Positions 1 through 8,927 of a stretch of DNA of 64,000 nt are shown here, one piece after another. This DNA is from Winogradskya consettensis (GTDB lineage: Bacteria; Actinomycetota; Actinomycetes; Mycobacteriales; Micromonosporaceae), in NCBI RefSeq assembly GCF_018332715.1, contig NZ_BOQP01000071.1, positions 1 to 64,000 on the forward strand, in the 5' to 3' direction. A program made the position numbers and the translations under genes. Each line of letters begins with the position of its first letter. The stretch's first letter is position 1. The notes under the pieces were generated by a model. The model was not told the DNA's origin. It did not search any database and saw nothing but the letters and a program-made list of their open reading frames with translations.

Positions 1-61
1 TCAAAGAACAACCACACACCGAAAACCTGCCGCCTAGCTAGGCGACCCGCTCTCGGGGCAC
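1..61 (-). other. 5' leader of an rRNA operon (continues off the left edge)
   Basis: Read on the minus strand, this follows the rrn promoter and ends in TTGTTCTTTGA. That resembles the conserved TTGAGAAC-type antitermination region found in leaders ahead of actinobacterial 16S genes. It also carries an inverted repeat, GCCTAGCTAGGC. No mature rRNA is in the window; the 16S gene is expected just beyond position 1. This is inference from the promoter and leader only. Confidence 0.6.
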
Positions 62-97
62 TCGTTCAACTTTACTAGGTCTTCCTGGCCGTGTCAA
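62..97 (-). promoter_or_regulatory. Strong sigma-70 promoter, probably rRNA operon
   Basis: On the minus strand a perfect -35 box TTGACA (92-97) is followed by a 17-bp spacer and a -10 box TAAAGT (69-74). TTGACA-N17-TAAAGT is typical of actinobacterial rrn promoters. Transcription would start near 62 and read leftward into the leader. Confidence 0.75.
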
Positions 98-516
98 CCG
101 GTTTCTCCCGGTTGGTGCCGTTCGTACCTAGCGCACCCTTCGTCCCGGACTCGTCACGGACTGCGCAGGGCAGCATCGCTACGATCCCGAAGTTCAAAGG
201 ATTTGGAAGGACGGCCGGTAGCTGATCTCCCTGGCCCGGTTTCCGGTTACCCGTTTCCCGTTCCCAGTTCGCTTCGCTTGCCTCGCCCGTTTCCCTTCCG
301 GCTCGCAAAACATTACCCGTTGGTTTCCTGGGCTCCAAATCGGCCCCCCGGGTTCCCAGCTGCAGGGTTTTGACCTGCGAAAACGTGAATCGGGTCGACG
401 TGGGCGGCGACGCGGCGTCTCAAATACGGGTACGCAGCGTGAGCGCCGAACCAGGCCGGTGCGTGAGCGTTGTGGCCAGGGGGTAGGAAGTACGTACCTG
501 TGACGAGGGAGGACTC
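98..516. other. Intergenic region upstream of rrn and of the MEDS-STAS gene
   Basis: No convincing gene is present. Positions 235-330 carry several imperfect copies of CCCGTTTCC. Upstream rrn promoters may lie here, but no further -35/-10 pair as good as the one at 69-97 is visible. The right end carries the GGGAGG ribosome-binding site of the next gene. Confidence 0.4.
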
Positions 517-1362
517 ATGGTTGCCACCACACCGGTGGATCGGCTCGCACCGGGCGATCATGCGTGCCTGACCTACTCCGATACCGAGGAGCGGCTGGAC
601 ATCCTCGCCGCTTTCATCACCGCTGCCAGAGCACGTGGCGACCGTACGATCTGCTTCTCGGAGAAGGCCGACGACCTCCGGGCCGCTCTGCTGGACCGCG
701 GGGTGGACGAGGGGTTCGCCGTCACTCCGGTGGATCAGCTCTGGGGAGCGCGTAAGGCCCCGGACGCCGAGACGATGGTCGAGCTGCTCGCGCGGGAGCT
801 CCGGGCGGCGATCCGTGACGGGCACCGGGGGCTGAGCATCTCCGCGGACATGTGCTGGGCGTCGCGACCACAGGCGAACGCCGAACAGCTGCTCGTCTTC
901 GAGTCCGCGGTCGGGGGGCTTTTCGAGGACGGCCGGTTCACGGCGATCTGCGAGTACGACCGGGAGAGCTTCGACCCGGTCACCCTGGGATACGCGGCAC
1001 GTGTGCATCCGCGGACGGTGGCGGCGACGGTTTATCACGAGGACGCGGTGTTGCGGATCTGCAGACAGCACGTGCCGCCGGGCGTACGTGTGGCTGGAGA
1101 GCTGGACTACACGCGGGCGCAGGCGCTGACCGATGCTCTGGCCGAAGCGGTCCGCCTTGACCGTGACATCCATCTGAACCTCAACCAGCTGGGGTTCATC
1201 GACGCCGGCGCTGCCGCGGTCATCCTGCGCACCGCAGCCGGGCTCCCCGACCAGCGCCGGATGGTGGTGGTCTGCGGTGAGCCGATCGAGCGGACGCTGA
1301 CGATCGCCGGAGCCGCCGAAGTCCCTGCGCTACGGATGTTGGTCCGACATGGTGAACACTGA
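517..1362 (+). CDS. MEDS-domain / STAS-domain regulator (anti-sigma factor antagonist type)
   Basis: This 281-residue protein has an N-terminal MEDS (DcmR-like sensory) domain at about residues 5-180, with a start typical of the family (LAPGDHACLTYSDTEE) and CEYDRESFD near residue 150. A STAS domain follows at about 190-275. Such proteins are thought to bind a ligand or partner through MEDS and an anti-sigma kinase through STAS. A GGGAGG ribosome-binding site supports the ATG. It overlaps the following anti-sigma kinase gene by 14 bp, so the two probably form a partner-switch pair. The signal sensed is unknown. Confidence 0.75.
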   Translation: MVATTPVDRLAPGDHACLTYSDTEERLDILAAFITAARARGDRTICFSEKADDLRAALLDRGVDEGFAVTPVDQLWGARKAPDAETMVELLARELRAAIRDGHRGLSISADMCWASRPQANAEQLLVFESAVGGLFEDGRFTAICEYDRESFDPVTLGYAARVHPRTVAATVYHEDAVLRICRQHVPPGVRVAGELDYTRAQALTDALAEAVRLDRDIHLNLNQLGFIDAGAAAVILRTAAGLPDQRRMVVVCGEPIERTLTIAGAAEVPALRMLVRHGEH

Positions 1363-1825
1363 GCGCACCGGCTCCGTACCGGGCCGGAACATACCGAATC
1401 CACCGCCGAGGGCGGCCCAGCCCCGCGCCCGGTCCCGCTCCGAGGTGCCGCGCCGGCTGATCGACCAGACCTTCAACCGCAATGATCTGTACGCCCTGCG
1501 CAGCGGGGTCAGCGCCCACGTGACCCAGGTCGCGGACGAGCGTACGGCCGAGGATGTCGTTCTGATCGTCCATGAGCTGTGCAGTAACGCTGTCCGGCAC
1601 GGTGGTGGCACCGGGCGGCTGCAGGTCTGGGTTGCCGGTGGCGCGCTGCACTGCGAGATCAGCGACAGTGGTCCGGGGTTCGCGCAGCCGGGGTTGGTGG
1701 GGCAGGCCCTGCCGGCGCCGTCGCTGCCCGGGGGCCGCGGGTTGTGGATCGCGCGCAAGATGTCGGATCTGCGCATCGTCTCGGATGATTCCGGCACCAC
1801 CGTCACGGCGACGGTCGCGCTGTAG
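1349..1825 (+). CDS. Anti-sigma regulatory factor, HATPase_c (RsbW/SpoIIAB-like)
   Basis: A 158-residue cytosolic protein with the GHKL ATPase fold. The N-box is VHELCSNAVRHG (about 73-84), the G1 box is DSGPGF (about 106-111), and a glycine-rich G2-like lid is GGRGLWIARK (about 127-136). Proteins of this kind bind a sigma factor or phosphorylate STAS antagonists. It starts inside the end of the MEDS-STAS gene, implying translational coupling. The first ~35 residues are Pro/Arg-rich and look disordered. Confidence 0.75.
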   Translation: MVNTERTGSVPGRNIPNPPPRAAQPRARSRSEVPRRLIDQTFNRNDLYALRSGVSAHVTQVADERTAEDVVLIVHELCSNAVRHGGGTGRLQVWVAGGALHCEISDSGPGFAQPGLVGQALPAPSLPGGRGLWIARKMSDLRIVSDDSGTTVTATVAL

Positions 1826-1841
1826 TGACGGTCGCGCTGCG

Positions 1842-2882
1842 GTGACGGGGTTCGGCGCGGTGGGCGAGGCGTTCGCGGCGCATCCGAGTGACGGTTCGGC
1901 GTTGTGCGTTCTCCGGGACGGCGAGGTCGTCGTGGATCTGCACGAGGGCCGGCGCGATGTCGCGCGCACCCGGCCGTGGGATGCGCGGACGCTGGTCAAC
2001 GTCTACTCCGTGGGCAAGCCGGTGATCGCCCTGGCGGTTCTGTTGCTGGTGGAACGCGGCCTGATCGGTCTGGACGATCCGATGGCGCGGCACTGGCCGG
2101 ATTTCAAGACCGAGGTTTCGGTACGCCAGGTGCTGACCCACACGTCCGGCCTGGTGACGTTCCCCGTGAGGCGGGATTCGTCCGCGTGGAGTGACTGGGA
2201 GCTGCTCTGCGCCGATCTTGCCGACGCCGAGCCGGAGTGGCCACCGGGGACGGTCGCCGCGGAGCACGCGCTGACGTACGGGCATCTGCTCGGCGAGCTC
2301 GTGCGCCGGGTCACCGGACGCGGCCCCGGCGAGTTCGTCAGCGCGGAGATCGCCCGGCCGTGGCGGCTCGATTTCGGCTTCGGGCTCGGTGCGGCCGATT
2401 CGGATCGGTGCGCTGAACTGGTGTGGGGTGAACACCGGGCCGAGGACGAGCCGGGTTCGGTGCGCGCGCGGGCGGTGTCCAATCCGGCCGGTGCCCGCGA
2501 CCTGGGCGTGGTCAACAGCGCGAGGTGGCGCGCGGCTGTCGTACCCGCGGTGAATCTGCATGCGACCGCGGAGTCCGTGGCCCGCATGTACGCGGGTCTG
2601 CTCGCCGGCGGCATCCTCGACGGTCATCGTCTGCTCAGCAGCTCCCTCGTCGACGAGATGGTCTCGCCCCAGTTCCGGGGGGTGGACCGCTACATCGGCC
2701 GCGAGACGACCTGGGGTCTCGGGGTGCAGATCGAGAGCGACGGCACCTGGGGCATGGGCGGTCTCGGTGGCAGTGCGGCGTGGGCGGACCCGGGCCGTGG
2801 CCTGGCGGTCGGCTTCGTGACCCGGTGTCTGGACGACTTCGCCCGGGTTGACGCGATCGAGGCCGCGATCCAGTCGTTGTGA
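1842..2882 (+). CDS. Serine hydrolase, beta-lactamase class C / esterase family
   Basis: A 346-residue protein starting at GTG 1842, 16 bp after the anti-sigma gene. The family S-x-x-K catalytic motif is SVGK in VYSVGKPVIA (about residue 60). YGHLLGEL provides the likely Tyr-containing motif, and the C-terminal GMGGLGGSAAWADP region resembles the KTG-like HxG region of this family. It has no signal peptide, so it is probably a cytosolic esterase or peptidase rather than a secreted beta-lactamase. The substrate is unknown. Confidence 0.75.
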   Translation: MTGFGAVGEAFAAHPSDGSALCVLRDGEVVVDLHEGRRDVARTRPWDARTLVNVYSVGKPVIALAVLLLVERGLIGLDDPMARHWPDFKTEVSVRQVLTHTSGLVTFPVRRDSSAWSDWELLCADLADAEPEWPPGTVAAEHALTYGHLLGELVRRVTGRGPGEFVSAEIARPWRLDFGFGLGAADSDRCAELVWGEHRAEDEPGSVRARAVSNPAGARDLGVVNSARWRAAVVPAVNLHATAESVARMYAGLLAGGILDGHRLLSSSLVDEMVSPQFRGVDRYIGRETTWGLGVQIESDGTWGMGGLGGSAAWADPGRGLAVGFVTRCLDDFARVDAIEAAIQSL

Positions 2883-2957
2883 CTTCTCATCTGGCCCGCC
2901 ACCTGACCGATTCTGAACCCCCGCGGAAGAGGAATCACCAAGGTAAAGGGGGCGGTC

Positions 2958-3818
2958 ATGAGGGGGCGATGGCAGACAGGGCTGGTGGCTGCCATCCTCA
3001 TGGCCGCTGCTCTGGCGCTGCCCGGGGCTTCGTCCGCGGGCAGCGCCGGTCTTACCGCAGCGCCGGCCGGTACCCGTGCCATGTGGGTCTGGGGGAATCA
3101 GCCGTCGGCCGAGATCGTGCAGTGGGCGGCGGCCCAGCGGGTGTCGGAGATCTTCGTCTATGTGGCGCCCGATGTGCTCACCAACGGCGATCTCGAGCGC
3201 ATGCAGGAGATGAAGGAGCGGGCCGACCCGTTGCGGATCAAGCTTCGGGCGCTCGGTGGCGACCCCGCCTGGGTCAGCAATCACGCGGCCGCGCTGTCCT
3301 GGCAGCGAACCGTCGTGTCGACCGGGCTCTTCGCCGGCGTTCACCTGGATGTGGAGCCGTACCTCGCGGATGGTTGGACCAGCGATCTGAACGGGACGCT
3401 CACGGCGTACCTCAAATTGCTGGCAAGAATGCGGGCGGCGAGCACTCTTCCGCTCGAGGCGGATGTGCCTTTCTGGTTCGGTGAGTACAAGGTCGGGAAC
3501 AGGAACCTCGCCGATGAGGTGCTGAAACGGGTGAACGCGGTGACCGTGATGAGTTATCGCGACACCGGCACCGGCCCGAACTCGATCGTGGAGATCAGTC
3601 AGGACTGGCTGACCCGCGGTAAGGCGGCGGGTAAGCGCGTGCGGCTGGGCGCGGAGACCGAATCGCTTCCGGACTGCCCGCACTGCACGTTCGCCGAGGA
3701 GGGTGCCGGCCGGTTGCAGGAAGAGCTGGCCAAGGTGGATGCGGCGACGCGCAGGACGGCGGCGTTCGCGGGAATCGCCGTACACCGATATGGAACCTGG
3801 CGGGCGCTCCCGGCCTGA
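2958..3818 (+). CDS. Secreted (beta/alpha)-barrel protein, glycosidase-like
   Basis: A 286-residue protein with a signal peptide (residues 1-27: basic MRGRWQ, hydrophobic core, ASSAGS cleavage region). The mature part reads as a TIM barrel: MWVWG at the first strand, HLDVEPY near residue 135 with acidic residues at a strand end as in GH18-like folds, VMSYRDTGTG near 197 and AGIAVHRY at the end. An AAAGGGGG ribosome-binding site precedes the ATG. The fold assignment and hydrolase role are inference; the substrate is unknown. Confidence 0.55.
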   Translation: MRGRWQTGLVAAILMAAALALPGASSAGSAGLTAAPAGTRAMWVWGNQPSAEIVQWAAAQRVSEIFVYVAPDVLTNGDLERMQEMKERADPLRIKLRALGGDPAWVSNHAAALSWQRTVVSTGLFAGVHLDVEPYLADGWTSDLNGTLTAYLKLLARMRAASTLPLEADVPFWFGEYKVGNRNLADEVLKRVNAVTVMSYRDTGTGPNSIVEISQDWLTRGKAAGKRVRLGAETESLPDCPHCTFAEEGAGRLQEELAKVDAATRRTAAFAGIAVHRYGTWRALPA

Positions 3819-3892
3819 TATACACGTCCGTGGAAGCGCTCCCGAATTTCGCCGGGAGAGGTTTTCGACCGCCCTCGGGCGGGCAGGTTGTC

Positions 3893-3944
3893 GCGGGTCC
3901 TACCGGCCATCAACGGACGAACGCAACAAGTCGGCAGGACCCGC
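3893..3944. terminator. Bidirectional terminator-like hairpin between convergent genes
   Basis: The 9-bp arms GCGGGTCCT (3893-3901) and AGGACCCGC (3936-3944) are exact complements around a 34-nt loop. They lie between the barrel-protein gene (plus) and phr (minus). No clear T run is present, so activity is uncertain. Confidence 0.35.
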
Positions 3945-3974
3945 TTCCCGCTCCGGCGAACCGGAGTGGAAACC

Positions 3975-5309
3975 TCACGGCCGCAACCAGACCGCCTCAT
4001 CGCGATGCGATTCCAGCGGTCCCGGGTAGTCGAGGCCTGAACGCACCGTATCGGGCAGACGCCAGGGTTGGTGCACAGCCTTGCCCCGAACCGACTTCAA
4101 CTCCGGCACGTAGCGACGAACGTACTCGCCGTCAGGGTCGAAGCGCTCCCCCTGACGGATGGGATTGAACCGCCGGTAGGGCTTGGTGTCGTTGCCGGTG
4201 CCGGCGACCCACTGCCAGTTGCCCGAATTGTTGGCCACGTCGCCGTCGTTGAGCCAGCGGAAGAACCATTTCACGCCCTCGCGCCAGTCGAGGTCGAGGT
4301 GCTTGGTCAGGAACGCGGCCGTGATCAGCCGGGCGCGGTTGTGCATCCAGCCCTCGGCCATCAGCTGGCGCATCCCGGCATCGACCACGGGCACCCCGGT
4401 CAGCCCGTCCTTCCAGTGCTGCAAGGCGTCCGGGTCGTTGCGCCACTCGCGATCGCCCGACTCGCGGTAGGCGGTCGTGGAGATCCGGGGGAACGAGTAG
4501 GTCACCTGGTAGTAGAAATCACGCCAGCAGAGCTGCCGGACAAAGGCAGCGGATCCGGGACCGTTCTTCTCCCGCGCGGCGTTCGCCACGGCCAGTGGAG
4601 AGAGACAACCGAAGCGGAGGTACGCGCTGAGCCGCGAAGTTCCGTCCGCGGGCATGTCGTCGTGCAGCTCGTCATACGGCCCGAGATGCCCCAGCCAGGT
4701 CTTGAGCCGTCGACGGCCCTCGGTCTCACCGCCGTCGACCGCGTCCGGCGACTCCCCCGCCGGCGGTGCGGGCAGGTTCCCGACGTTCACGTCGGGTGGC
4801 AACGTGATCTTGCGCGGGGTCGCCACCTCGTCGCGCCACTTCGCCGACTCCCAGGAGCGGTAGTACGGCGAGAAGACTTTGTAGTAGGCGCCACCGCCGC
4901 CGGGGCGGACGTCGCCGGGCGACAGGATGTTGGTGCCCGGGAAGAGCTTGAGCGAGATGCGGTGACGCTCGCACTCCTCCTGTAACTGCTGCTCGCGACG
5001 TCGCGCGTAGGCGCTGACGTCCTGGGTGAGCGCGACACCGTCCGCCTCGACCTCGCCGGCCAGGCGGATCGTCTCGGCGACCGGGTCACCCTCGCGGACG
5101 ACCAGGTCACCGCCGCGCGCCCGGAGGCTCTCGCGCAGATCGGCCAGGCTCTGGTGCAGGAAACGGGCCCGGTTGGGTGAGAGCTGCTGCAGCTTCGGGT
5201 CCAGCACGAACAGCGGCACGACGGTTTCGGCGTTGGCGCAGGCGGAGGCGAGTGCCGGGTTGTCGTGGGTACGCAGGTCACGGGTGAAGAGCACGATTGC
5301 CGTACGCAT
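3975..5309 (-). CDS. phr: Deoxyribodipyrimidine photolyase (class I)
   Basis: A 444-residue light-dependent DNA repair enzyme that splits UV-induced pyrimidine dimers using FADH-. The N-terminal antenna-binding Rossmann domain starts IVLFTRDLRTHDNPAL. The C-terminal FAD domain has TSRLSAYLRFGCLSP, WRDFYYQ, WMHNRARL and the signature NNSGNWQWVAGTGND near residue 375. Length is normal for the family. It lies 9 bp downstream of crtB on the same strand, so UV repair and photoprotective pigment synthesis probably share an operon. Confidence 0.95.
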   Translation of the reverse strand: MRTAIVLFTRDLRTHDNPALASACANAETVVPLFVLDPKLQQLSPNRARFLHQSLADLRESLRARGGDLVVREGDPVAETIRLAGEVEADGVALTQDVSAYARRREQQLQEECERHRISLKLFPGTNILSPGDVRPGGGGAYYKVFSPYYRSWESAKWRDEVATPRKITLPPDVNVGNLPAPPAGESPDAVDGGETEGRRRLKTWLGHLGPYDELHDDMPADGTSRLSAYLRFGCLSPLAVANAAREKNGPGSAAFVRQLCWRDFYYQVTYSFPRISTTAYRESGDREWRNDPDALQHWKDGLTGVPVVDAGMRQLMAEGWMHNRARLITAAFLTKHLDLDWREGVKWFFRWLNDGDVANNSGNWQWVAGTGNDTKPYRRFNPIRQGERFDPDGEYVRRYVPELKSVRGKAVHQPWRLPDTVRSGLDYPGPLESHRDEAVWLRP

Positions 5310-5318
5310 ATCTGCCTC

Positions 5319-6224
5319 TCAGCCTCGCACCAGAGCCGGCAGCGGGGTCCCGGACCTGGTCAGCAGTGAGCGGGCCGCCACCCGGACCCGGGTCTGGTTG
5401 GGCACCGTGGCGCGGCGCACGAAGACGTCGTAGTCGGCGGCGACAACCTCGTCGAGGATGCCCGCATAGAGCTGGTACGCCGTCCGCATGCAGGCCTGCG
5501 ACCCGGGCAGGAGCAGCGGGATGCCCGGTGCCGCGGCCGCGTAGTGCCCGTCGGCGCGGGCCACTTCGGCCTTGATCAGGGCCTTGATCGCTGGGGTCGA
5601 GCGGCCGGCGGCGCGGGCGGCGAGCAGGTCGTCGCGCGTCACCCCGAACTCGGCGAGGTGCTCGTCGGGCAGGTAGGTGCGACCACGGTCGAGGTCCTCG
5701 CCGACGTCGCGGATGAAGTTGGTCAGCTGGAACGCGATGCCGAGCTGCCGGGCGGGCTCACGGGCCGCGCCCGGGTCGCTCGAGCCGAGGATCGGCAGCA
5801 TCATCGTGCCGATGACAGCGGCTGAGCCCTCCATGTATTCGAGCAGGTCGTCGTAGGTGGCATAGGACGTCACTGTGAGATCCATCGCCATGCTGTGCAG
5901 GAACGAGTCGAAGTCGTCGACGCTCAGGTCGAAGACCGCGATCGTGTGCAGCACCGCGGGCAGCAGCGGGTCGTCGCCGCGCTCACCACGCAGGCCGGCC
6001 ACGAACCGGTCGGACCACTCGGTCAGCAGGGCGGCCCGCTCGGCGGGCGGCAGCTCCTCGGTGCGGTCGACGATCTCGTCGGCGTAGCGGGTGAATCCGT
6101 AGAGCGCGTGGACATGACGGCGCTTCCACGCGGGTAGTAGGCGGGTGGCCAGGTAGTAGGTGCGGCCGTGGCTGCGGTGCAGCTCGCGGCACCGCTCGTA
6201 GGCGGCTTCAAGATCCGTCTCCAC
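5319..6224 (-). CDS. crtB: Phytoene / squalene synthase family protein
   Basis: A 301-residue protein from a GTG start. It joins two GGPP molecules head to head into phytoene, the first committed carotenoid step. Both Asp-rich motifs of the trans-isoprenyl (head-to-head) fold are present: DEIVD (about 50-54) and NFIRDVGEDLDRGRTYLP (about 168-185). Divergent crtE and crtI make phytoene, rather than squalene, the likely product. phr follows in the same operon. Confidence 0.9.
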   Translation of the reverse strand: METDLEAAYERCRELHRSHGRTYYLATRLLPAWKRRHVHALYGFTRYADEIVDRTEELPPAERAALLTEWSDRFVAGLRGERGDDPLLPAVLHTIAVFDLSVDDFDSFLHSMAMDLTVTSYATYDDLLEYMEGSAAVIGTMMLPILGSSDPGAAREPARQLGIAFQLTNFIRDVGEDLDRGRTYLPDEHLAEFGVTRDDLLAARAAGRSTPAIKALIKAEVARADGHYAAAAPGIPLLLPGSQACMRTAYQLYAGILDEVVAADYDVFVRRATVPNQTRVRVAARSLLTRSGTPLPALVRG

Positions 6225-6290
6225 GTTCCCACCCTCAATTAAATCGACTCAGCAATCGACGCAACAGGCAGCCTACGGTAATCTCGGCGC
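6225..6290. promoter_or_regulatory. Divergent promoter region of the carotenoid/photolyase operons
   Basis: This 66-bp gap separates crtB-phr (minus) from crtE (plus). It contains an A+T-rich stretch (AATTAAATCGA) and a repeated ATCGAC motif (6243-6248 and 6255-6260). The CarH-like regulator encoded downstream is the natural candidate to bind here. No operator can be proven by eye. Confidence 0.4.
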
Positions 6291-7406
6291 GTGGCCAACG
6301 ACATCCTCTCCGGAAAGTCCCGGGGTGGAATACCTCGTCAACCGCTCCCGGCACTCGCCGCGGAGGGGTTGCTGAAGGCTGTCGAAGCCACGCTGGAGGA
6401 CTTCCTCGCCCACCAGGTCACGGCGCTCGACGAGGTCGACCTCGACCTGGGCGGGTTCGCGCGCACCACCCGGGATCTCGTGCTCGCCGGCGGCAAACGA
6501 CTCAGGCCGACGTTCGCCTACTGGGGCTGGCGCGGTGTGATCGGCACCCACGAGCCCATCGGCCCGGTTCTGCCTGCCCTCGGCGCCCTTGAGCTGATGC
6601 ACACCTTCGCCCTGGTCCACGACGACGTGATGGACGAGTCGGCGACCCGCCGCGGCCGGCCCACCGCGCATCGGCTCTTCGCCGCGCAGCACCGCGACGC
6701 CGGACGGATCGGCGACGCGAAGCGCTTCGGGGCCTCCTCGGCGATCCTCGTCGGTGACCTCTGCCTCGTCTGGGCCGACCAACTGCTCGCCCAGACCGCC
6801 CTGACCACGGCGACGCTGTTCGCGGTCCGTGCCTGCTACGACCGGATGCGCATCGAAGCCGTCGCGGGGCAGTATCTCGATGTGCTCGGCGAGAACCAGC
6901 CCGCGCAGTGGTCCCTCGACCAGGCGCTGCTCGTGGCCCGCTACAAGACCGCGAGCTACACGGTGCAGCGTCCCCTGCAGTTCGGCCTCGCGCTCGCCGG
7001 GCGGTCCCGCGACGAGACCGGCGCGATCGACGAGGCCTACCACCGCTACGGGATCGCGGTCGGGGAGGCGTTCCAGCTCCGCGACGACCTGCTCGGGGTC
7101 TACGGCGACCCGGCAGTGACCGGCAAACCGGCCAGCGACGATCTGCGTACCGGGAAGCCCACCGCTCTTCTGATGATCGCTCAGCAACTGGGCGCCTCCT
7201 TCGACCTGGAAACACCGGCGACGGCTGATCAACTCGAGCATCAGGCCGAGATCATCGTCGAGACCGGGGCCGTCGCCCAGGTCGAATCACTGATCCTGCA
7301 ACGTGTCGAGCAGGGGGTCGCCGCGCTGGCCGGCGCTCCCATCCACGACGACGCGCGGGCCGCGCTCACCGAACTCGCCGTCACGGCAACCCACCGACCG
7401 GCATGA
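6291..7406 (+). CDS. crtE: Polyprenyl diphosphate synthase (geranylgeranyl-PP synthase type)
   Basis: A 371-residue all-alpha trans-prenyltransferase that extends C5 units to GGPP. The first Asp-rich motif is HDDVMDESATRRGRPT (about residue 110) and the second is LRDDLLGVYGD (about 262). GGKRLRPTF supplies the conserved Gly-Lys-Arg site. The GTG start follows the divergent promoter region closely. It heads crtE-crtI-idi and the B12-type regulator. Confidence 0.9.
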   Translation: MANDILSGKSRGGIPRQPLPALAAEGLLKAVEATLEDFLAHQVTALDEVDLDLGGFARTTRDLVLAGGKRLRPTFAYWGWRGVIGTHEPIGPVLPALGALELMHTFALVHDDVMDESATRRGRPTAHRLFAAQHRDAGRIGDAKRFGASSAILVGDLCLVWADQLLAQTALTTATLFAVRACYDRMRIEAVAGQYLDVLGENQPAQWSLDQALLVARYKTASYTVQRPLQFGLALAGRSRDETGAIDEAYHRYGIAVGEAFQLRDDLLGVYGDPAVTGKPASDDLRTGKPTALLMIAQQLGASFDLETPATADQLEHQAEIIVETGAVAQVESLILQRVEQGVAALAGAPIHDDARAALTELAVTATHRPA

Positions 7407-7424
7407 CCCCCTGGAGCTGTTGAC

Positions 7425-8927
7425 GTGCGAAAAGTAACCGGAGCTACCGATCACGTGGTCGTGGTCGGGGCCGGACTCGGCGGACTGGCGTGCGCGCTGC
7501 ACCTGGCCGCGGCCGGACGACAGGTGACCGTCGTCGAACGCGAGTCCGTCCCGGGCGGCCGCAACGGGCGGCTCGCCGTCGACGGCTATCAGTTCGACAC
7601 CGGACCCACGGTGCTGACCATGCCGGAGTTGATCGAGGAGCCGCTGGCCGCCGTCGGCGAGAAGCTGTCGGACTGGCTGGAGCTGACGCCGGTCGACCCC
7701 GCGTACCGCGCGTACTACCCCGACGGATCCACGCTGGATGTGCTCACCGACACCGTCCGGATGGCCGCCGAGATCTCCCGCGTCTGCGGACCCCGCGAGG
7801 CCGACGGATACCTGCGGTTCGTGGAGTTCGCCCGGCAGCTTTGGAAGCTCGAACGGGACAACTTCATCGACCGGAACCTCGACAGCCCCGTCGACCTGAT
7901 GAACCTCAACGTCGTCAAGCTCCTCGGCATGGGGGCGTTCCGGCGGCTCCAGCCGAAGATCAACCAGTACTTCCGCGATCCGCGTACCCAACGGATCTTC
8001 TCCTTCCAGGCCATGTACGCAGGCCTGGCGCCGCACGACGCCCTCGCGATCTACGCGGTCATCGCGTATCTCGACTCCGTCGCCGGGGTGTACTTCCCGA
8101 AGGGCGGCATGCACGCGGTGCCCCGGGCACTGGCGGGCGCGGCCGAGAAGCACGGCGTGCAGTTCCGTTACGACACCACCGTGGCTCGCGTCGACATCGC
8201 CAACGGGCGCGCCACGGGTGTGATCACCAACACGGGCGAGCGCATCCCGGCCGACGTCGTCGTGCTCAACCCGGACCTCCCGATCGCCTACCGCGATCTG
8301 CTCCCGGAGACGAAGCGGACGCGCAAGCTCGTCTACTCGCCGTCGTGCGTGGTGCTGCACATCGGGTCGGACCGCACCTACTCGAAGATCGCCCACCACA
8401 ACATCCACTTCGGATCCGCGTGGAAGGGCACGTTCGACGAGGTCATCCACAAGGGGCTGCTCATGAGCGACCCGTCCCTGCTGGTCACCAACCCGAGCCG
8501 CACCGACCCCGGCGTCGCCCCGGAAGGCCGGCAGACCTACTACGTGCTGGCACCCACCCCCAACCTCGACAGGGCACCCTTCGACTGGAAGGGCGGGCTC
8601 GGCCGGCGGTACGCGGATGAGCTGCTGGGCGTCCTCGAACAGCGCGGCTACATCGGCTTCCGGGACGGTGTCGAGGTCGAACGGATCGTCACCCCGGACG
8701 ACTGGGCCGAGCAGGGCATGGCGGCGGGCACACCGTTCGCCTCGTCACACACGTTCGCGCAGACCGGACCGTTCCGCCCCGGCAACCTGCACCCGACACT
8801 GCCCAATGTGGTGTTCACGGGTTCGGGAACGCAGCCGGGTGTGGGCGTACCCATGGTATTGATCTCTGGAAAGCTGGCAGCGAGCCGCGTGGCCGGTCCA
8901 CTGCAAGGGGAAGGGGTACGGCTGTGA
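7425..8927 (+). CDS. crtI: Phytoene desaturase (CrtI family)
   Basis: A 500-residue FAD-dependent oxidoreductase that introduces conjugated double bonds into phytoene. The N-terminal dinucleotide fold is VVVGAGLGGLACALHLA (about 10-26) followed by ERESVPGGRNG. The C-terminal family signature is TGSGTQPGVGVPMVLISG (about 466-483). The GTG start lies 18 bp after crtE. The stop overlaps the idi start as GTGA. Confidence 0.93.
   Translation: MRKVTGATDHVVVVGAGLGGLACALHLAAAGRQVTVVERESVPGGRNGRLAVDGYQFDTGPTVLTMPELIEEPLAAVGEKLSDWLELTPVDPAYRAYYPDGSTLDVLTDTVRMAAEISRVCGPREADGYLRFVEFARQLWKLERDNFIDRNLDSPVDLMNLNVVKLLGMGAFRRLQPKINQYFRDPRTQRIFSFQAMYAGLAPHDALAIYAVIAYLDSVAGVYFPKGGMHAVPRALAGAAEKHGVQFRYDTTVARVDIANGRATGVITNTGERIPADVVVLNPDLPIAYRDLLPETKRTRKLVYSPSCVVLHIGSDRTYSKIAHHNIHFGSAWKGTFDEVIHKGLLMSDPSLLVTNPSRTDPGVAPEGRQTYYVLAPTPNLDRAPFDWKGGLGRRYADELLGVLEQRGYIGFRDGVEVERIVTPDDWAEQGMAAGTPFASSHTFAQTGPFRPGNLHPTLPNVVFTGSGTQPGVGVPMVLISGKLAASRVAGPLQGEGVRL

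Noticed and set aside
1..61. 16S or 23S rRNA sequence
   Set aside because: Only leader-type sequence downstream of a promoter is seen; no conserved rRNA block lies in the window.
313..1173. Long minus-strand frame opposite the MEDS-STAS gene
   Set aside because: It is Arg/Pro-rich without motifs and lies antisense to a gene with clear domains; a high-GC shadow.
1803..3785. 660-residue minus-strand frame
   Set aside because: It mirrors the serine hydrolase and barrel-protein genes on plus, with shadow composition and no ribosome-binding site.
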